Origin: Pseudolabrys sp035718275
Lineage (GTDB): Bacteria > Pseudomonadota > Alphaproteobacteria > Rhizobiales > Xanthobacteraceae
Reading direction: 5' to 3'
Assembly: GCA_035718275.1 (NCBI GenBank)
Contig: DASTHI010000026.1
Coordinates: forward strand, 186,001-250,000
DNA length: 64,000 nt
The notes below the pieces were generated by a model that was given only the letters and a program-made list of their open reading frames with translations, had not been told where the DNA came from and ran no database searches. Shown here one piece after another: positions 27,011-36,671 of the stretch; positions within the stretch are counted from its first letter, which is position 1; every line of letters starts with the position of its first letter. The translations under genes and the position numbers were made by a program.

Positions 27011-27101
27011 AAATCCGGATCATGGATCAGTAGCATCGCAATCGCATCCACCCACTGATTCGCACGCGAGGCGGCGTTGCGCTCGCGAGGACGCACTGCC
27101 C

Positions 27102-28919
27102 ATGGGCGCGCTGCCTGCTGCCATTCTGAATGATCCTGATCGTTACTTTCTCGGAGTCGAAAGCTCATTGCTTGGACGCCCGTGGAGGGGTCGGCTGGAT
27201 CAGCGCGGTTCAGCGCGCGCACTTGCGATCGCGCAGCGACATGGGCTGGATGATTTACTCGCTCGGGTACTCGCGGGACGCAACATCGAGGTCGCAGATG
27301 TCGAAAGCCATCTTGATCCGACCATCAAGCGTTTGATGCCCGAACCGCATTCCCTGACGGACATGGAAGCGGCGTCGGTTCGCATCTCCCACGCGATTCT
27401 GCAGCAGGAAAATATTGCAATATTCGGCGACTACGACGTGGATGGTGCTACTGCTTCTGCCTTGCTCTGCCGGTTCCTGCGCGATTGCGGGCTTGATCCC
27501 ATCGTTCATATTCCCGATCGTATTTTCGAAGGCTATGGGCCGAACGTGGATGCAATCCGTTCTTTTGCTGAACGCGGCACCAATGTGCTCATCACTGTCG
27601 ATTGTGGTGCCACAAGCATCGAGCCGATCTCTCACGCGAGAAAGCTCGGCTTGGATGTCGTCGTCATCGATCATCATCAAACGGACGTTGAACTTCCCGA
27701 CGCCACAGCCATCATCGATCCCAATCGTCCGGACGATTTGTCCGGTCTGGGGCATCTCGCCGCAGTGGGACTCGTTTTCATCACGCTGGTGGCCGTCTCG
27801 CGCGAATTGAGGCGCGCAAACTTTTGGACTGTCGCGAGGCCCGAACCCGACTTGTTATCACTGCTGCATTTAGTGGCCCTTGGCACCGTTGCGGACGTAG
27901 TTCCGCTGAAGGGACTCAACCGCGCCTTCGTCGCGAAAGGCCTGATCGCGCTGCGACGCCGCGATCACGTCGGATCGACCGCATTGATGGATGCCGCCCG
28001 CCTGGCGGGTCCGCCTGAAGCCTGGCATCTGGGCTTTTTGCTCGGACCGAGGATCAATGCCGGTGGGCGAGTTGGCCGTGCCGATCTGGGTGTCCGGCTG
28101 CTGCTCGAGCAGGATCCAAGCGAGGCCGCCCGCATTGCGGCAGAACTCGATCGGCTCAATCGGGACCGCCAGCAGATCGAGCAGGCGGCCTGGGCTCAAG
28201 CAGATGCCGAAGCGCTGGCAGCACTCGGCCTCGAAGACAAGGGGAGCGTGATAGTCACTGCTTCGGCCGGCTGGCATCCCGGCGTTATGGGTCTTGTCGC
28301 AGCGCGCCTGAAAGAGCGCTACGGGCGCCCGGCTTTTGCCATCGGACTCGAACCGGGGGGACTTGGGACCGGCTCAGGCCGTTCAATCCCGGGCGTCGAT
28401 CTTGGCCAGACAGTCAGGCGTGCGGTTCATGAACGGATCCTCCTGAAGGGTGGTGGTCACGCCATGGCCGCGGGCGTAACGCTGGAACGCGACCGGCTTG
28501 GGGATTTTCGCGCATTCATGGAGGAAGCATTGTCCCCCGCGGTCGAGCAAGCACGGCGCGACAACGGCTTGCTAGTCGATGGTGCAGTTACCGCCAGCGG
28601 TTTCAATTTTGCACTTGCCGACATGCTGTCGCGCGCCGGACCTTATGGCGCGGGCAATCCGGAGCCCGTGCTTGCGCTTCCAACTCACGTGCTTGCCTTT
28701 GCCGAGCCCGTCGGCGAGAGCCACGTCCGCGCCCGATTTCGTTCGGGCGACGGAAAAACCGTTAATGCGGTGGCGTTTCGTGCCGTGGGGCAGCCGTTGG
28801 GGAACGCACTTTATGAATATCGCGGCCGCACGCTCCATGTGGCCGGCCACATCGCGATCGACACATGGCAAGGGGAGCAGCGTGTGCAGATGCGGGTCAT
28901 GGATGTGGCCGCTGCCTAA
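27102..28919 (+). CDS. recJ: Single-stranded-DNA-specific exonuclease RecJ
   Basis: 5'-3' ssDNA exonuclease in recombination and mismatch repair. The 605-aa protein carries the DHH phosphoesterase motifs: GDYDVDG (residues 109-115), TVDCGATS (~165-172) and DHH at 190-192, plus later GGRVGRADLG. The DHHA1 part contains GSGRSIPGVDLGQTV and GGHAMAAGVTL, followed by the C-terminal OB-like domain. The ATG at 27102 with GAGG upstream fits family length. The preceding gene ends 91 bp before. Confidence 0.95.
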   Translation: MGALPAAILNDPDRYFLGVESSLLGRPWRGRLDQRGSARALAIAQRHGLDDLLARVLAGRNIEVADVESHLDPTIKRLMPEPHSLTDMEAASVRISHAILQQENIAIFGDYDVDGATASALLCRFLRDCGLDPIVHIPDRIFEGYGPNVDAIRSFAERGTNVLITVDCGATSIEPISHARKLGLDVVVIDHHQTDVELPDATAIIDPNRPDDLSGLGHLAAVGLVFITLVAVSRELRRANFWTVARPEPDLLSLLHLVALGTVADVVPLKGLNRAFVAKGLIALRRRDHVGSTALMDAARLAGPPEAWHLGFLLGPRINAGGRVGRADLGVRLLLEQDPSEAARIAAELDRLNRDRQQIEQAAWAQADAEALAALGLEDKGSVIVTASAGWHPGVMGLVAARLKERYGRPAFAIGLEPGGLGTGSGRSIPGVDLGQTVRRAVHERILLKGGGHAMAAGVTLERDRLGDFRAFMEEALSPAVEQARRDNGLLVDGAVTASGFNFALADMLSRAGPYGAGNPEPVLALPTHVLAFAEPVGESHVRARFRSGDGKTVNAVAFRAVGQPLGNALYEYRGRTLHVAGHIAIDTWQGEQRVQMRVMDVAAA

Positions 28920-29046
28920 GCTCGCCGCAATTGAGGCGCGCGGGCAACAAGGATACGCTCATCGCCTGTAAGGCGATTCGCGAGTGGCAGGTTTTCGTTC
29001 GTGGGCGTGCGCAGCAACAACATGCGTCTTCACAAACGGAGCGCCC

Positions 29047-29202
29047 GTGAAGCTCAATTTTGAACGATTTTCCACGCCTGAGTTCGTCGCAGGAAATGCC
29101 GAATTTGAACCTGACCGTCACGAGATGCTTGTCGCCGCCTGCGCGGTTTTGATGGCATTGCTGACGGTCGCCGCGATCGCCACGTTGATGGGCATGTCTT
29201 GA
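29047..29202 (+). CDS. Small single-helix membrane protein
   Basis: A 51-aa product with a charged soluble N-terminal half (about 27 residues) and one hydrophobic helix at residues 28-50. A GTG start at 29047 is chosen because GGAG sits 5 nt before it; a longer in-frame version from 28984 would add a Cys-rich leader without a ribosome site. No known domain. It follows recJ by about 130 bp. Confidence 0.5.
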   Translation: MKLNFERFSTPEFVAGNAEFEPDRHEMLVAACAVLMALLTVAAIATLMGMS

Positions 29203-29357
29203 CGCAGTAATAGGCTCACTTCAGGCGATATTCAGCGGTCGGGTGTCCGCCACTGATTGCGCGACTAGCCGAAAGCTCCTGTTAGCCCGAGGGCGTTGCT
29301 ATTTGCAGCGCGAACGTACAAATCTGTGCGGTACGCAAGTGGCACGGGAGGCTCTTG

Positions 29358-29783
29358 ATGCCCCAGAAGATCACTTTGGGATACAAGGCGCTTTGTGAGG
29401 CAGCCGAACGGGAAATCGAAACCGTATCCGCGGAGCAGGCGCTCGATCTCCATTGCCGAGATGATGCCGTGCTGGTCGATATCCGTGATGTCCGAGAGCT
29501 GCAGCGAGAAGGTCGCGTGCCTGGAGCCTTTCATTGCCCGCGCGGCATGCTGGAGTTCTGGATAGATCCTGAGAGTCCGTATCACAAGCCGGTGTTTGCG
29601 GCTGACAAGAAGTTTGTGTTCTTCTGCGCGGGCGGTCTTCGCTCGGCGCTCGCGGCGCAAACGGCGCAGCACATGGGTCTCAAGCCGGTAGCTCATATTC
29701 GAGGTGGGTTTGGCGCCTGGAAAAAAGCTGGTGGTTCTGTGCAAACCGCCGACCAGGTGACGGCAGGGCCTAAGAAGCGCTAA
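29358..29783 (+). CDS. Single-domain rhodanese-like protein
   Basis: Likely sulfurtransferase or thiol-sulfur sensor, 141 aa. It has VDIRDVRELQREGRVPGAFHCPRGMLEFW and the active-site loop FFCAGGLRSALAAQ with catalytic Cys near residue 93, then a Gly-rich GGFGAWKKAGG end. The ATG at 29358 has GGAGG 7 nt upstream. No membrane anchor, unlike the rhodanese at 18040-18579. It is followed 91 bp later by a GST gene. Confidence 0.88.
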   Translation: MPQKITLGYKALCEAAEREIETVSAEQALDLHCRDDAVLVDIRDVRELQREGRVPGAFHCPRGMLEFWIDPESPYHKPVFAADKKFVFFCAGGLRSALAAQTAQHMGLKPVAHIRGGFGAWKKAGGSVQTADQVTAGPKKR

Positions 29784-29874
29784 GCATTCGAATTGTTTGT
29801 GCAATCATCATGAGAACTTGCTTGTCGCAGGATGCTTGGTCGCGCACCCTTGGTCGATTTCCTGGCACAATGTG

Positions 29875-30570
29875 ATGGCGCTGCTGCTGGTCATCGGAAA
29901 CAAGAACTATTCATCATGGTCTCTGCGGCCATGGATTGCGATGAAGGCGGCCGGGATCGCATTCGACGAAAAGGTGATCCCGCTTTATGAGCCGGGAAGT
30001 CGCGAACTGATCTTGAAATATTCGCCGGCGGGAAAAGTGCCCGTCCTGATCGATGGGGAGCAGAGCGTGTGGGAATCGCTCGCCATCCTCGAATATCTTG
30101 CCGAGAAATTTCCTTACGCGAGGCTTTGGCCGGAAGACGTGGCGGCCAGGGGACACGCGCGCGTGGTTGCGACCGAAATGCACGGCGGATTCGTGCCGTT
30201 GCGGAAGCACTGCCCGATGAATCTATGGCTACCGCCCAGGTCACGTCCTCAGCCTGAGGACGTCATGGCAAACGTGCGGCGAATTGAAGCGATTTGGACC
30301 GATTGCCGAGAGCGATTCGGTAGACATGGGCCTTTTCTTTTCGGCGCCTTCACGGCCGCGGACGCGATGTATGCACCCATTGTCGCAAGGCTTCACACCT
30401 ATGGCTTGCCGGTATCGGACGTCTGCCGTGCCTATATGCAGGCGATCATGAGCCTCCCGGCATGGGAAACCTGGACGAAAGCCGCCGCAAAAGAACCGTG
30501 GATCATGAAAGGCAACGAACCTGACTGGCCGCTTGTGCGCGGGAGGTCGGTGATTGACAGCACGAAATAG
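29875..30570 (+). CDS. Glutathione S-transferase family protein
   Basis: A 231-aa GST. The thioredoxin-like N-domain starts LLLVIGNKNYSSWSLRPWIAMKAAGI, with Ser in the SSWSLR motif as the likely glutathione-activating residue. It continues with GKVPVLIDGEQSVWESLAILEYLAEKF, the glutathione-binding loop. The helical C-domain has FTAADAMYAPIVARL. The N-terminus resembles YfcF- and zeta-like classes. The substrate is unknown. The ATG at 29875 matches the family start; upstream codons add a non-conserved leader. Confidence 0.88.
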   Translation: MALLLVIGNKNYSSWSLRPWIAMKAAGIAFDEKVIPLYEPGSRELILKYSPAGKVPVLIDGEQSVWESLAILEYLAEKFPYARLWPEDVAARGHARVVATEMHGGFVPLRKHCPMNLWLPPRSRPQPEDVMANVRRIEAIWTDCRERFGRHGPFLFGAFTAADAMYAPIVARLHTYGLPVSDVCRAYMQAIMSLPAWETWTKAAAKEPWIMKGNEPDWPLVRGRSVIDSTK

Positions 30571-30794
30571 GAAATGAGCCATCGGCGCGGGGGACCGGCA
30601 GAATCGGAAACCTTCACCAGATCGTTACCGAGGAAAACTCTTGTCGCCCGTCCATCCAAAATTTTGTCAAAATTGTGCGCACCATCCCTCGCATCTTTGA
30701 CGGCTTTCGCCGCATCGCGATCGAGCGACTTGCCGTTTCTGCAATGGGGGAGACATTTGAGCGGCTCGCCAAGGGCCTGAACGGGGTTGCATCT

Positions 30795-31964
30795 ATGCTG
30801 ACACGTCATTTGTCCGCGTTTCTCGTCGCGTTTTTCATGTTGAGTTCGCCTGGGCTCGCCGTCGAATCTCCAAAATCGGACATAAAGGGGCTTTTCCTGC
30901 TGACCGACTATCCCGCGGTCACGGTACAGCCCGGCACCACATCCACCATCAATCTGAGACTCCGGAACTACGCTCTTGCGCCGGAGCGACTGTCTCTTTC
31001 GGTCGCTGGTGTACCGAGCGGTTGGACTGCAACGCTCCTTGGCGGTGGCCAGCCAATCGCCGCTGCAATGCCGGCAACGGATGACAGCGTATCGCTGGAT
31101 CTACGCCTGGACATTCCGAAGGACACTCCGATCGGCACTCACACGGTAACAGTCAACGCAGATGGCAGCGTTTCCCACGTGGCACTGCCCATCGCGGTCA
31201 CGCTCGCGAAGGAACTCCCGGCGAAGCTTTCGCTGCAACCACAACTGCCGGAATTGCGAGGTTCTACACGTTCGAGTTTCGAGTACACGATGACCGTCAA
31301 GAACGACAGTGGCAAGAAGCTGCTGGTCAGCCTGGCGGCCGAAGCACCGAAGAATTTCGACACCTCGTTCACGGAGGCCTATGGGACCCAGCAACTGACC
31401 GCGATTCCGGTCGATCCTGGAAAGACCAAGGACGTCAAGCTTAAGGTAACGCCTCCGGACACGGTGGACGCCGGTCACTATCCGGTCACGGTCAGAATTG
31501 CCGCAGAGGATGCGCAGGCAACTGCACAGGTGGCCTTGGATATCACGGGCGAGCCGAAGTTGGCACTGGCCGGGCGGGAAGGCCTGTTAAGCGCTCGCGC
31601 GACGGCGGGAGTGGAAGCTTCGATCCCGGTCACGGTCACGAACACCGGGACTGCGCCAGCTGAAGTCGTGCAGCTCTCAGGCACAGCGCCTTCAGGGTGG
31701 AAGATTAGCTTCGAGCCGAAAACGATCGAACGCATTGCGCCCAACCAGCATGAGGAGGTTCAGGCCCTCATTACGCCACCTGAAAAAGCCATCGCGGGCG
31801 ACTATGTGACCACACTTACAGCATCCTCACGTGGACAAACCGGCACAGCGAATTTTCGCGTTACAGTCACCACGTCGACCATGTGGGGCGTGGCGGGAGT
31901 TGGAATTATCGGGGCGGCGCTGCTGATCATGGTGGGCGCGGTCGCGCGCTATGGCCGACGATGA
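30795..31964 (+). CDS. NEW3-domain surface protein tethered at C-terminus
   Basis: Exported protein of 389 aa made of Ig-like NEW3 (NPCBM-associated) repeats, COG1470 type. It begins with a signal peptide (residues ~7-23), then about three beta-rich modules. Each holds a motif of the form 'V-x-N-x-G/D ... L-x-x-x-x-P-x-G-W', for example SVAGVPSGWTA and LSGTAPSGWKISFEP. It ends in one membrane helix (~360-384) and a basic tail ARYGRR. It probably sits in the periplasm anchored to the inner membrane. Its stop overlaps the start of the ABC ATPase (ATGA), so it is co-translated with the transporter and is likely its extracytoplasmic partner. Confidence 0.82.
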   Translation: MLTRHLSAFLVAFFMLSSPGLAVESPKSDIKGLFLLTDYPAVTVQPGTTSTINLRLRNYALAPERLSLSVAGVPSGWTATLLGGGQPIAAAMPATDDSVSLDLRLDIPKDTPIGTHTVTVNADGSVSHVALPIAVTLAKELPAKLSLQPQLPELRGSTRSSFEYTMTVKNDSGKKLLVSLAAEAPKNFDTSFTEAYGTQQLTAIPVDPGKTKDVKLKVTPPDTVDAGHYPVTVRIAAEDAQATAQVALDITGEPKLALAGREGLLSARATAGVEASIPVTVTNTGTAPAEVVQLSGTAPSGWKISFEPKTIERIAPNQHEEVQALITPPEKAIAGDYVTTLTASSRGQTGTANFRVTVTTSTMWGVAGVGIIGAALLIMVGAVARYGRR

Positions 31965-32908
31965 CTGAAACTGTCATCGAGACGAAAGGTCTCACCAAGC
32001 GCTATTCCACCGGCACTGCCGTAGACGGCGTTACGTTCTCGGTCAAAGCAGGAGAAATTTTCGGCTTGCTGGGGCCGAACGGGGCAGGGAAGACCACGAC
32101 TATCCTGATGCTGCTCGGGCTCAGCGATATCACCGCCGGTGAGGCGAGGGTATTCGGTCATGATCCGAGGCGGGAGCCGCTCGCAATAAAACGTCGCGTC
32201 GGGTACTTGCCGGATTCGGTGGGCTTCTACGACAATTTGTCTGCTGCGGAAAACCTGCACTACACAGCACGACTTATGGACGTGCCGGCGGAGACACGCG
32301 CGCAGAAGGTGGCGGACGCACTGGGTCGGGTCGGTTTGAGCGAAGTTGCAGACAAAAAGGTCGGCACCTTCTCGCGCGGAATGCGCCAGCGCCTTGGCCT
32401 CGCCGAAATCATCATGAAGGATGCGCGGGCCGCAATCCTCGATGAGCCGACGAACGGTCTCGATCCGCAAGCCAGCGTCGAACTGCTTGAGCTCATTCGG
32501 TCGTTCAAATCGCACGGCGTCAGTATCTTGTTGTCTTCACATCTGCTCGAACGGGTACAGACCGTCTGCGATCGCGTGGCGCTGTTCAATCGCGGCCGGA
32601 TCGCTCTCATCGGTACCGTCGCTGAGCTGGGACGCAAGGTGCTGGGCGGCGGTTACGCCGTCGAGGTTGAGACAAGCGGAGGCGGCGGCATTGGTCTCGA
32701 GAGTCGATTTTCTGCCCTGCCCGGGGTCCGAACTGTGGAGCAGCCTGAGCCGGGGCGATGGCGTTTGGGTTGCGACCGCGATCTGCGCGCGGAGGCTGCG
32801 GCCGAGGTGATCGCCGCCGGGGCGCGTCTGAGCAGGCTTTCGCTCGATGAACCCAGCTTGGAAACGATCTATACCCGCTATTTCCAGGAGGTGGCCAATG
32901 CGGCGTGA
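31961..32908 (+). CDS. ABC transporter ATP-binding protein (NosF/CcmA-like)
   Basis: Cytoplasmic ATPase of an ABC transporter, 315 aa. Walker A GPNGAGKT is at residues 38-45, the signature FSRGMRQ at 137-143 and Walker B AAILDEP at 157-163, followed by the H-loop SSHLLE. The C-terminal ~90 residues are an extra domain as in NosF, CcmA and DrrA-type exporters. The start overlaps the NEW3 gene by 4 bp and the end overlaps the permease by 11 bp: a tightly coupled three-gene operon. Confidence 0.92.
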   Translation: MTETVIETKGLTKRYSTGTAVDGVTFSVKAGEIFGLLGPNGAGKTTTILMLLGLSDITAGEARVFGHDPRREPLAIKRRVGYLPDSVGFYDNLSAAENLHYTARLMDVPAETRAQKVADALGRVGLSEVADKKVGTFSRGMRQRLGLAEIIMKDARAAILDEPTNGLDPQASVELLELIRSFKSHGVSILLSSHLLERVQTVCDRVALFNRGRIALIGTVAELGRKVLGGGYAVEVETSGGGGIGLESRFSALPGVRTVEQPEPGRWRLGCDRDLRAEAAAEVIAAGARLSRLSLDEPSLETIYTRYFQEVANAA

Positions 32909-33836
32909 GGGTTCGGCCTTTCACGGCCTTGGCACCGTCATTCTCAAGGAATTGTCGGATCACTTCGCGAGCGCGCGCATGCGCGTTCTGGAATGGCTGG
33001 TTGTCTTGACTGCGCTCGCAGCCGTGTACGGCGCCATCCAGCAAGTTCGCGACGTGACGGCGGAAGATCCGTTTCTTTTTCTTCGCCTGTTTACGACGGC
33101 AAGGGAGCCGCTTCCATCGTTCGTATCGTTTCTCAGCTTTCTCGTGCCGTTGATGGCAATTGGACTGGGCTTTGATTCCGTCAATGGTGAGCACAGCCGA
33201 CGTACGCTATCGCGCATTCTTTCCCAACCGATTTATCGCGACGCCCTCTTATTTGGGAAATTTCTTGCCGGGCTGGCGACGCTTTCGGTCAGTCTCATCG
33301 CGCTTTGGCTTTTGGTCATTGGCTTGGGATTGATCATGCTTGGCGTGCCTCCCGGTGGAGAAGAGATGGTGCGCGCACTGATCTTCCTTTTTGTCACGAT
33401 CGCTTATGCGGGCGTGTGGTTGGCTCTTGCGATGCTGTTCTCGGTGATCTTCCGCTCCGCCGCGACCGCCGCTTTGGTCACGCTTGGAATCTGGCTTTTC
33501 GTGAGCGTCATATGGCCGGCTTTGTCATCTGCAATCGCCGAGGCCTTGTTCTCGAATGCGGACCAGGCGACGCTAGTCATCGCTGGCCAAATGCTGGCGC
33601 GATTGTCACCCGCGACCTTATTCGGCGAATCTGTGTTGGCGTTGCTTCATCCGACAACACGCACACTCGGGCCTGTCTATCTCAGCCAACTCCAAGGAGC
33701 AGTGATGGGAGCGCCGTTGCCGATCTGGGACAGCATCATGGTCGCATGGCCGCAAATTGTCGGTCTCATCGCGGCCACGATCCTCCTGTTCGCGGGCGGT
33801 TATGTCGCATTTCAGAGGCAGGAAGTCCGGGCTTGA
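32898..33836 (+). CDS. ABC-2-type permease (NosY-like)
   Basis: Membrane subunit for the preceding ATPase, 312 aa. It shows an N-terminal amphipathic region ILKELSDHFASARMRVLEWL, then about six hydrophobic segments with a large extracytoplasmic loop between the first and second. NGEHSRRTLSRILSQPIYRDALLFGKFL before the second helix is typical of NosY-like permeases. The ATG at 32898 has AGGAGG 6 nt upstream. The transported substrate is unknown; no nos genes are present. Confidence 0.88.
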   Translation: MRREGSAFHGLGTVILKELSDHFASARMRVLEWLVVLTALAAVYGAIQQVRDVTAEDPFLFLRLFTTAREPLPSFVSFLSFLVPLMAIGLGFDSVNGEHSRRTLSRILSQPIYRDALLFGKFLAGLATLSVSLIALWLLVIGLGLIMLGVPPGGEEMVRALIFLFVTIAYAGVWLALAMLFSVIFRSAATAALVTLGIWLFVSVIWPALSSAIAEALFSNADQATLVIAGQMLARLSPATLFGESVLALLHPTTRTLGPVYLSQLQGAVMGAPLPIWDSIMVAWPQIVGLIAATILLFAGGYVAFQRQEVRA

Positions 33837-33866
33837 CGTTGCACGAGCGAGACCCGGAATGCGGCC

Positions 33867-34427
33867 TCACGATTGCGTAGATTCATTCAGCCGTCGAACG
33901 AGTTCGTCAATGAAAGGACGTTGTCCGGGCAGGATCTTGCGCCTTGCGACTGGCACGCTGAAGTACGCGATGCGATCGATCTCCGGAAAGCTCTGTATCT
34001 TGCCGGATCGCGGCGGCCATTCCATTTCGAACTTGTTGCTAACAAAGCCGGTGAGATCATAGTCGCTCTCCACCGCAAACGCGTGGACTGTCTTCCCGCT
34101 TTTCTGGCGCAAGGGCGTCAAAGGCAGGAATTTCCCGTCGGGCACGAGCCCGGTCTCTTCGTTAAATTCGCGTTTCGCGCAGGCGAGCAGATCGCCGCTC
34201 TCGACATTGCCTTTTGGAATTGACCATGCGCCGTCATCCTTGTTGTGCCAATAAGGTCCACCCGGGTGAGCGAGCAACAGCTCAAGGTCCGGCTTGCGGC
34301 GAAATGCGAGGATCCCCGCGCTGATCTGAGGCTTGCTGGGCACGGCGATATTCTTACCGCTGTTGCAGCTCGGAATGAGAGTCATTTTTGCCGATGAACA
34401 AGGCGCGCCGACGCAGGCAATTTTCAT
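33867..34427 (-). CDS. NUDIX hydrolase
   Basis: Hydrolase for nucleoside diphosphates linked to another moiety. Core sequence: ISAGILAFRRK, WSIPKGNVESGD, then REFNEETGL, the catalytic helix with the Mg-binding glutamates. Compared with the canonical Nudix box, the stretch between the first Gly and Arg-Glu is one residue short and Asp replaces the first Glu. The N-terminus is uncertain: the ATG at 34427 gives 186 aa with a Cys-rich leader. A GTG at 34343 would begin just before the Nudix fold and is quite possible. It stands alone, convergent with the ABC permease and divergent from the phospholipase gene. Confidence 0.82.
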   Translation of the reverse strand: MKIACVGAPCSSAKMTLIPSCNSGKNIAVPSKPQISAGILAFRRKPDLELLLAHPGGPYWHNKDDGAWSIPKGNVESGDLLACAKREFNEETGLVPDGKFLPLTPLRQKSGKTVHAFAVESDYDLTGFVSNKFEMEWPPRSGKIQSFPEIDRIAYFSVPVARRKILPGQRPFIDELVRRLNESTQS

Positions 34428-34571
34428 TAGGGAACTTGCGGCCTTTCCCAGGAATTTATGTTGTTCGGATAAATCACATCGGTGACTGAGTTCATGGTTT
34501 GTCGTGCCGAGCGTGAGCTAGGCGGCGGAAATGAACTGGAGCATCGAGGAAAGTCGGAATGGTCGCCGTCA

Positions 34572-36671
34572 ATGATTTTGGTTCCGGGACGAAACGTCTG
34601 GCGCGTGGCAAAAGCCCGCCGGGCCGCCGTGCTCCTCGACGGCGCGGAATATTTTGCGGCACTCCGCAGCGCCATGATCAAGGCTAGGCACTCGATCGTC
34701 ATCGCAGGTTGGGACATTCACAGCCAGATGCAGTTGAGAGGAGGCGAGGAGCCCAAGGACAAATATCCACTGTTCTTCGCGGAATTTCTGGCAGCCTTGG
34801 TCAAAGATTGGCCAAGCTTGGATATATGCCTTCTCCTCTGGGATTACTCGATGCTGTATGCGGCGGAGCGCGACCCGTTTCCGACGCTGACGCTGCGATG
34901 GAGCACACCGAGCCAAATCCGCTTCTGCCTGGACGACTGTGTTCCGATCGGGTCATCCCAGCATCAGAAGCTCGTCGTCATCGACGATGCGCTCGCCTTC
35001 AGTGGTGGGCTCGACCTTACCATCCGTCGCTGGGACACTAGTCAGCATCGGTTTGACGAACCGGGCCGCGTGGATCCGAGCGGCAATTCTTACCCGCCTT
35101 TCCATGACGTCCAGATGGTGGTGGATGGTGACGCCGCGCGTTGTCTGGGCGATCTCGTGTCGCAACGATGGTCCTGCGCGGCCTACGAAGAACTGCCGAG
35201 GCGCAGAATTTCGCATGACCCCTGGCCCGATGACGTCAATCCCGATTTTGTCGACGTCGATATCGGAATTGCGCGCACGGAACCGAAATACCAGGACCGG
35301 GCTGAGGCCCGGGAGGTCGAGCAGCTTTTTTTAGATTCTATTGATGCCGCTGAGAGGTCAATCTACATCGAAAACCAGTTCTTGACTGCACCGGTCATTG
35401 CTCAGCGGCTGGCCAAGAGGCTTCAGGAACGCCCGAATCTGGAGGTACTGATCGTGTCTCCAGAAAATCACAAGTCCTGGCTCGAGGCGCAGGTGATGCG
35501 CTCGGGGCGGCGGGTATTCGCTGAAATGATCAAGAGGCCGGGAGGTGAACGTGTGCTCCTGGTCCACCCGCAAGTTGCCAATCAGGCTGCTACAGTATCC
35601 ACCATGGTTCATTCAAAAGTAATGATCGTCGATGATCGGATTTTGCGGGTGGGGTCGGCCAATCTGAACAATCGTTCCATGGGGACGGACACGGAATGCG
35701 ATCTAGTCATTGTCGGCCACACAAGAGAGCAGCGCGCGATTATTGAGGCGCAGCGCAACAGGCTTCTCGGGCATCATTGCGGAGCTTTGCCGCAGGCCGT
35801 TGCTGATCAACTGCCGAAATGCAAAGGCTCCATCGTGCGGGTCGCGACCAGCCTGGCAGAAGGCGGGCACAGCTTGGTTCCCATCGAGGAAACGGTCACG
35901 CCCAGCGAGGTGCTGTCCATCGTTCAGGGCGTCGCCGATCCAGAAAAACCCATTGGTGCGGAGGAATTCGTCAGCAATCTGTTAGGCGGCTACTTGCCGA
36001 CCCGAAATATGTCCACCGTGCTGAAGGTGGCCGGGGCAGGTCTGCTGTTCGTTGCGCTTGCCATTTTGTGGGAGTTCGTTCCACTCGCTGACCCTAAGCA
36101 GGTGCGGATTGTGCTTGCCTCGATAGCAAGGGATGCAACGGCGCCGTTCATTGTGGTGGCCATATTCGTGATTGCGGGCTCTGTTTTCTTTCCGTTGACT
36201 GTACTGATTGCGGCGACAGCCGCCACGTTCGGGCCATGGCTTGGGTTTCTATACGCCGGGGCAGGCGCGCTCGCCAGCGCGCTCGTGACCTTCGCGTTAG
36301 GTGCGTTGATCGGAAAAAAAACGCTGCATGATGTGCTGGGGCCACGGCTGAATCGCGTGCGTCAATACGTGGTCAAGCGGGGAGTGCTTGCAATTGCTGG
36401 CATTCGCCTGGTTCCGATCGCGCCATTTACCCTGGTGAATCTCGTCGCGGGTGCGAGCGGCATACCAGTTCTCGACTACATGCTCGGTACGCTGGTCGGC
36501 ATTCTGCCGGGGCTGATCGTGATATCGGCCGTAGGACATCAGTTTGCGCGCATACTGACGGCGCCAACTGCGAACGACCTGCTTCTGCTTGGAGGTGCCG
36601 TGGCCGCCTGGATCGCAATATCAGTCGGAGCACAGGTGGCGGTCTCTCGTTTTTGGAGACCTAGCCGGTGA
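34572..36671 (+). CDS. Phospholipase D-like/VTT (DedA-like) fusion protein
   Basis: A 699-aa two-part protein. Residues ~1-410 are a phospholipase D/cardiolipin-synthase-like module with two HKD motifs: H131-QKLVVID and H347-SKVMIVDD, the latter continuing into GSANLNNRSMG. Residues ~480-695 are a membrane domain of the VTT (SNARE-associated/DedA) type, with several helices and the conserved VKRGVLAIAGIRLVPIAPFTLVN. It should act on phospholipids at the inner membrane. The ATG at 34572 starts the conserved ILVPGRN region; in-frame GTG 34482 and ATG 34494 would add 26-30 residues. It overlaps the next gene (GTGA), so the two are coupled. Confidence 0.85.
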   Translation: MILVPGRNVWRVAKARRAAVLLDGAEYFAALRSAMIKARHSIVIAGWDIHSQMQLRGGEEPKDKYPLFFAEFLAALVKDWPSLDICLLLWDYSMLYAAERDPFPTLTLRWSTPSQIRFCLDDCVPIGSSQHQKLVVIDDALAFSGGLDLTIRRWDTSQHRFDEPGRVDPSGNSYPPFHDVQMVVDGDAARCLGDLVSQRWSCAAYEELPRRRISHDPWPDDVNPDFVDVDIGIARTEPKYQDRAEAREVEQLFLDSIDAAERSIYIENQFLTAPVIAQRLAKRLQERPNLEVLIVSPENHKSWLEAQVMRSGRRVFAEMIKRPGGERVLLVHPQVANQAATVSTMVHSKVMIVDDRILRVGSANLNNRSMGTDTECDLVIVGHTREQRAIIEAQRNRLLGHHCGALPQAVADQLPKCKGSIVRVATSLAEGGHSLVPIEETVTPSEVLSIVQGVADPEKPIGAEEFVSNLLGGYLPTRNMSTVLKVAGAGLLFVALAILWEFVPLADPKQVRIVLASIARDATAPFIVVAIFVIAGSVFFPLTVLIAATAATFGPWLGFLYAGAGALASALVTFALGALIGKKTLHDVLGPRLNRVRQYVVKRGVLAIAGIRLVPIAPFTLVNLVAGASGIPVLDYMLGTLVGILPGLIVISAVGHQFARILTAPTANDLLLLGGAVAAWIAISVGAQVAVSRFWRPSR

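Noticed and set aside
30432..30809. Minus-strand frame in the GST-NEW3 gap
   Set aside because: Overlaps the GST gene and the NEW3 start; no family resemblance.
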